A DNA stretch of 6,512 nucleotides from Cyanobacteria bacterium UBA8803 (GTDB lineage: Bacteria; Cyanobacteriota; Cyanobacteriia; Cyanobacteriales; Coleofasciculaceae), in assembly GCA_003505715.1 (NCBI GenBank), contig DNXU01000084.1:2096-8607 (forward strand), written 5' to 3'. How positions within the stretch are numbered: the stretch's first letter is position 1; each line of letters begins with the position of its first letter. Positions 5,279-6,512 of this stretch are shown here, one piece after another. The translations under genes and the position numbers were made by a program. The notes under the pieces were generated by a model, which had not been told where the DNA came from, searched no databases, and saw nothing but the letters and a program-made list of their open reading frames with translations.

Positions 5279-6490
5279 ATGAATTTAAATTGGATCGCCC
5301 CCGCTAAGCGCCTGAGCGCATTACCACCTTACGTATTTGCTCGTTTAGATGAACTCAAGACGCGAGCCCGCGAGCAGGGGTTGGATTTGATTGACTTGGG
5401 AATGGGTAATCCCGATGGCTCAGCACCTGCTCCAGTTATTGAAGCCGCGATCGCTGCTCTTCAAAATCCTGCTAACCACGGCTATCCCCCCTTTGAAGGA
5501 ACTGCGAGTTTCCGCCAAGCAATTACTAGTTGGTATCGCCGCCGTTATGATGTCGATCTAGACCCCGATAGTGAAGCGTTACCCCTATTGGGTTCTAAGG
5601 AAGGGCTAACTCACCTTGCCTTAGCCTACGTCGATCCGGGTGACTTAGTTTTAGTTCCCAGTCCTGCTTACCCCGCTCACTTCCGAGGCCCTTTGATTGC
5701 TGGCGCTACGGTTCACAGTTTAATTCTCAAACCGGAAAACGACTGGCTCATCGATCTGGGAGCAATTCCTGACGAAGTTGCCGAACGAGCGAAAATTCTC
5801 TATTTCAACTATCCCAGCAATCCCACCACAGCTACAGCCCCTCGCGAATTTTTTGAAGAAATCGTTGCTTTTGCCCGCCGCTACTCCATTTTACTGGTTC
5901 ATGACCTGTGTTATGCCGAACTGGCGTTTGATGGTTATCAACCGACTAGCTTGCTAGAAATTCCTGGGGGTAAGGAGATTGGCGTGGAGTTCCATACCTT
6001 ATCCAAAACCTACAACATGGCCGGCTGGCGAGTCGGCTTTGTAGTGGGCAATCCTCGCATTATTCAAGGATTGCGCACTTTAAAAACAAATCTCGATTAT
6101 GGGATTTTTGCAGCCTTGCAAACTGCGGCTGAAACCGCCTTACAACTGCCGGATATCTACCTAAATGAAGTACAATCGCGCTATCGCCGCCGTCGTGATT
6201 TCTTGATTCAGGGCTTGGCTCAATTAGGTTGGGATATTCCTAAATCTAAAGCAACTATGTATCTGTGGGTGCCTTGCCCTCCTGGAGAGAACTCCACGGA
6301 TTTTGCTCTGAATGTTTTGCAGAAAACGGGTGTAGTTGTGACCCCTGGGAATGCCTTTGGCAGTGGGGGTGAGGGTTATGTTCGAGTCAGTTTGATTGTG
6401 GAGTGCGATCGCTTAGGTGAAGTTCTGAGTCGCTTCAAACAAGCTGGTATTCGCTATCAAGCAGAGGCCATAGTTGCAGGTTCAGATTGA
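5279..6490 (+). CDS. Class I/II PLP aminotransferase, AlaC / LL-DAP aminotransferase type
   Basis: A complete 403-residue fold-type I aminotransferase. Family motifs in order: LPPYVF (15-20), LGMGNPDG (40-47), HGYPPFEGT (67-75), GSKEGLTHL (105-113), PSPAYPAH (127-134), NYPSNPT (177-183, N181), VHDLCYAEL (207-215; D209 contacts the pyridine nitrogen, Y212), SKTYNMAGWRVGF (242-254; K243 is the PLP lysine, R251) and YVRVSL (367-372; R369 binds the substrate carboxylate). The order and wording of these blocks closely resemble E. coli AlaC, which makes alanine from pyruvate and glutamate; cyanobacterial relatives are variously labelled aspartate, alanine or LL-diaminopimelate aminotransferase, so I give no gene symbol. 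It is cytosolic. The start at ATG 5279 fits the family N terminus (residues IAPAKRLSALPPY). AGGA immediately before ATG is too close to act as a Shine-Dalgarno site; AGGA at 5259-5262 is rather far. Two HIP1 sites lie inside (5447-5454, 6405-6412). Confidence 0.9.
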   Translation: MNLNWIAPAKRLSALPPYVFARLDELKTRAREQGLDLIDLGMGNPDGSAPAPVIEAAIAALQNPANHGYPPFEGTASFRQAITSWYRRRYDVDLDPDSEALPLLGSKEGLTHLALAYVDPGDLVLVPSPAYPAHFRGPLIAGATVHSLILKPENDWLIDLGAIPDEVAERAKILYFNYPSNPTTATAPREFFEEIVAFARRYSILLVHDLCYAELAFDGYQPTSLLEIPGGKEIGVEFHTLSKTYNMAGWRVGFVVGNPRIIQGLRTLKTNLDYGIFAALQTAAETALQLPDIYLNEVQSRYRRRRDFLIQGLAQLGWDIPKSKATMYLWVPCPPGENSTDFALNVLQKTGVVVTPGNAFGSGGEGYVRVSLIVECDRLGEVLSRFKQAGIRYQAEAIVAGSD

Positions 6491-6512
6491 ACCCACCTTC
6501 CGCACCCAGAAG

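Noticed and set aside
5125..5307. Plus-strand open frame bridging the dehydrogenase and aminotransferase
   Set aside because: It reads the end of one gene, the hairpin repeat and the start of the next in another frame; it has no independent support.
1..6512. CRISPR array, tRNA, rRNA, riboswitch or defence system
   Set aside because: No regularly spaced direct repeats, no cloverleaf with conserved T-loop sequence, no rRNA blocks and no recognised defence or mobile-element enzymes were seen.

Overview
The window reads as chromosomal DNA of a cyanobacterium. Three independent signs support this. The octamer GCGATCGC (HIP1) occurs seven times in 6.5 kb, one gene encodes a protein of the Ycf51 family, known from cyanobacteria and plastids, and the gaps hold repeats typical of cyanobacteria: a TA-flanked MITE with AGGACTTACGCA ends, heptanucleotide repeats, and a palindromic repeat read in frame as PFGYAQGKP. 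The genus cannot be fixed from the sequence, but the repeat load would suit a filamentous or large-genome species.

Layout. Positions 71-337 (minus strand) hold the C-terminal part of a Uma2-family (DUF820) protein. Its recognisable homology stops exactly at a 50-bp palindrome (339-388), which is followed by a 101-bp MITE-like element (397-497), so this end is a degraded or rearranged locus. The stretch from 498 to 730 has no gene. Five intact genes follow, all on the plus strand: a short-chain dehydrogenase/reductase (731-1555), a LytR-CpsA-Psr (LCP) envelope protein with a LytR_C domain (1717-3165), a Ycf51-family membrane protein (3297-3809), a GldA-like iron/zinc-containing alcohol dehydrogenase (3942-5168), and a class I/II PLP aminotransferase of the AlaC type (5279-6490).

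The genes are co-directional but separated by about 110-160 bp. Each gap contains either a hairpin, a repeat or a promoter-like sequence, so they look like mostly independent transcription units rather than one tight operon. The functions are housekeeping: redox metabolism, cell envelope, thylakoid or membrane protein of unknown role, amino-acid metabolism. I see no defence system, biosynthetic cluster, CRISPR array, RNA gene or phage module. The points worth a second look are the repeats: a palindrome at the truncation point of the Uma2 remnant, a MITE beside it, and a repeat that has supplied the last codons and stop region of the alcohol dehydrogenase gene.
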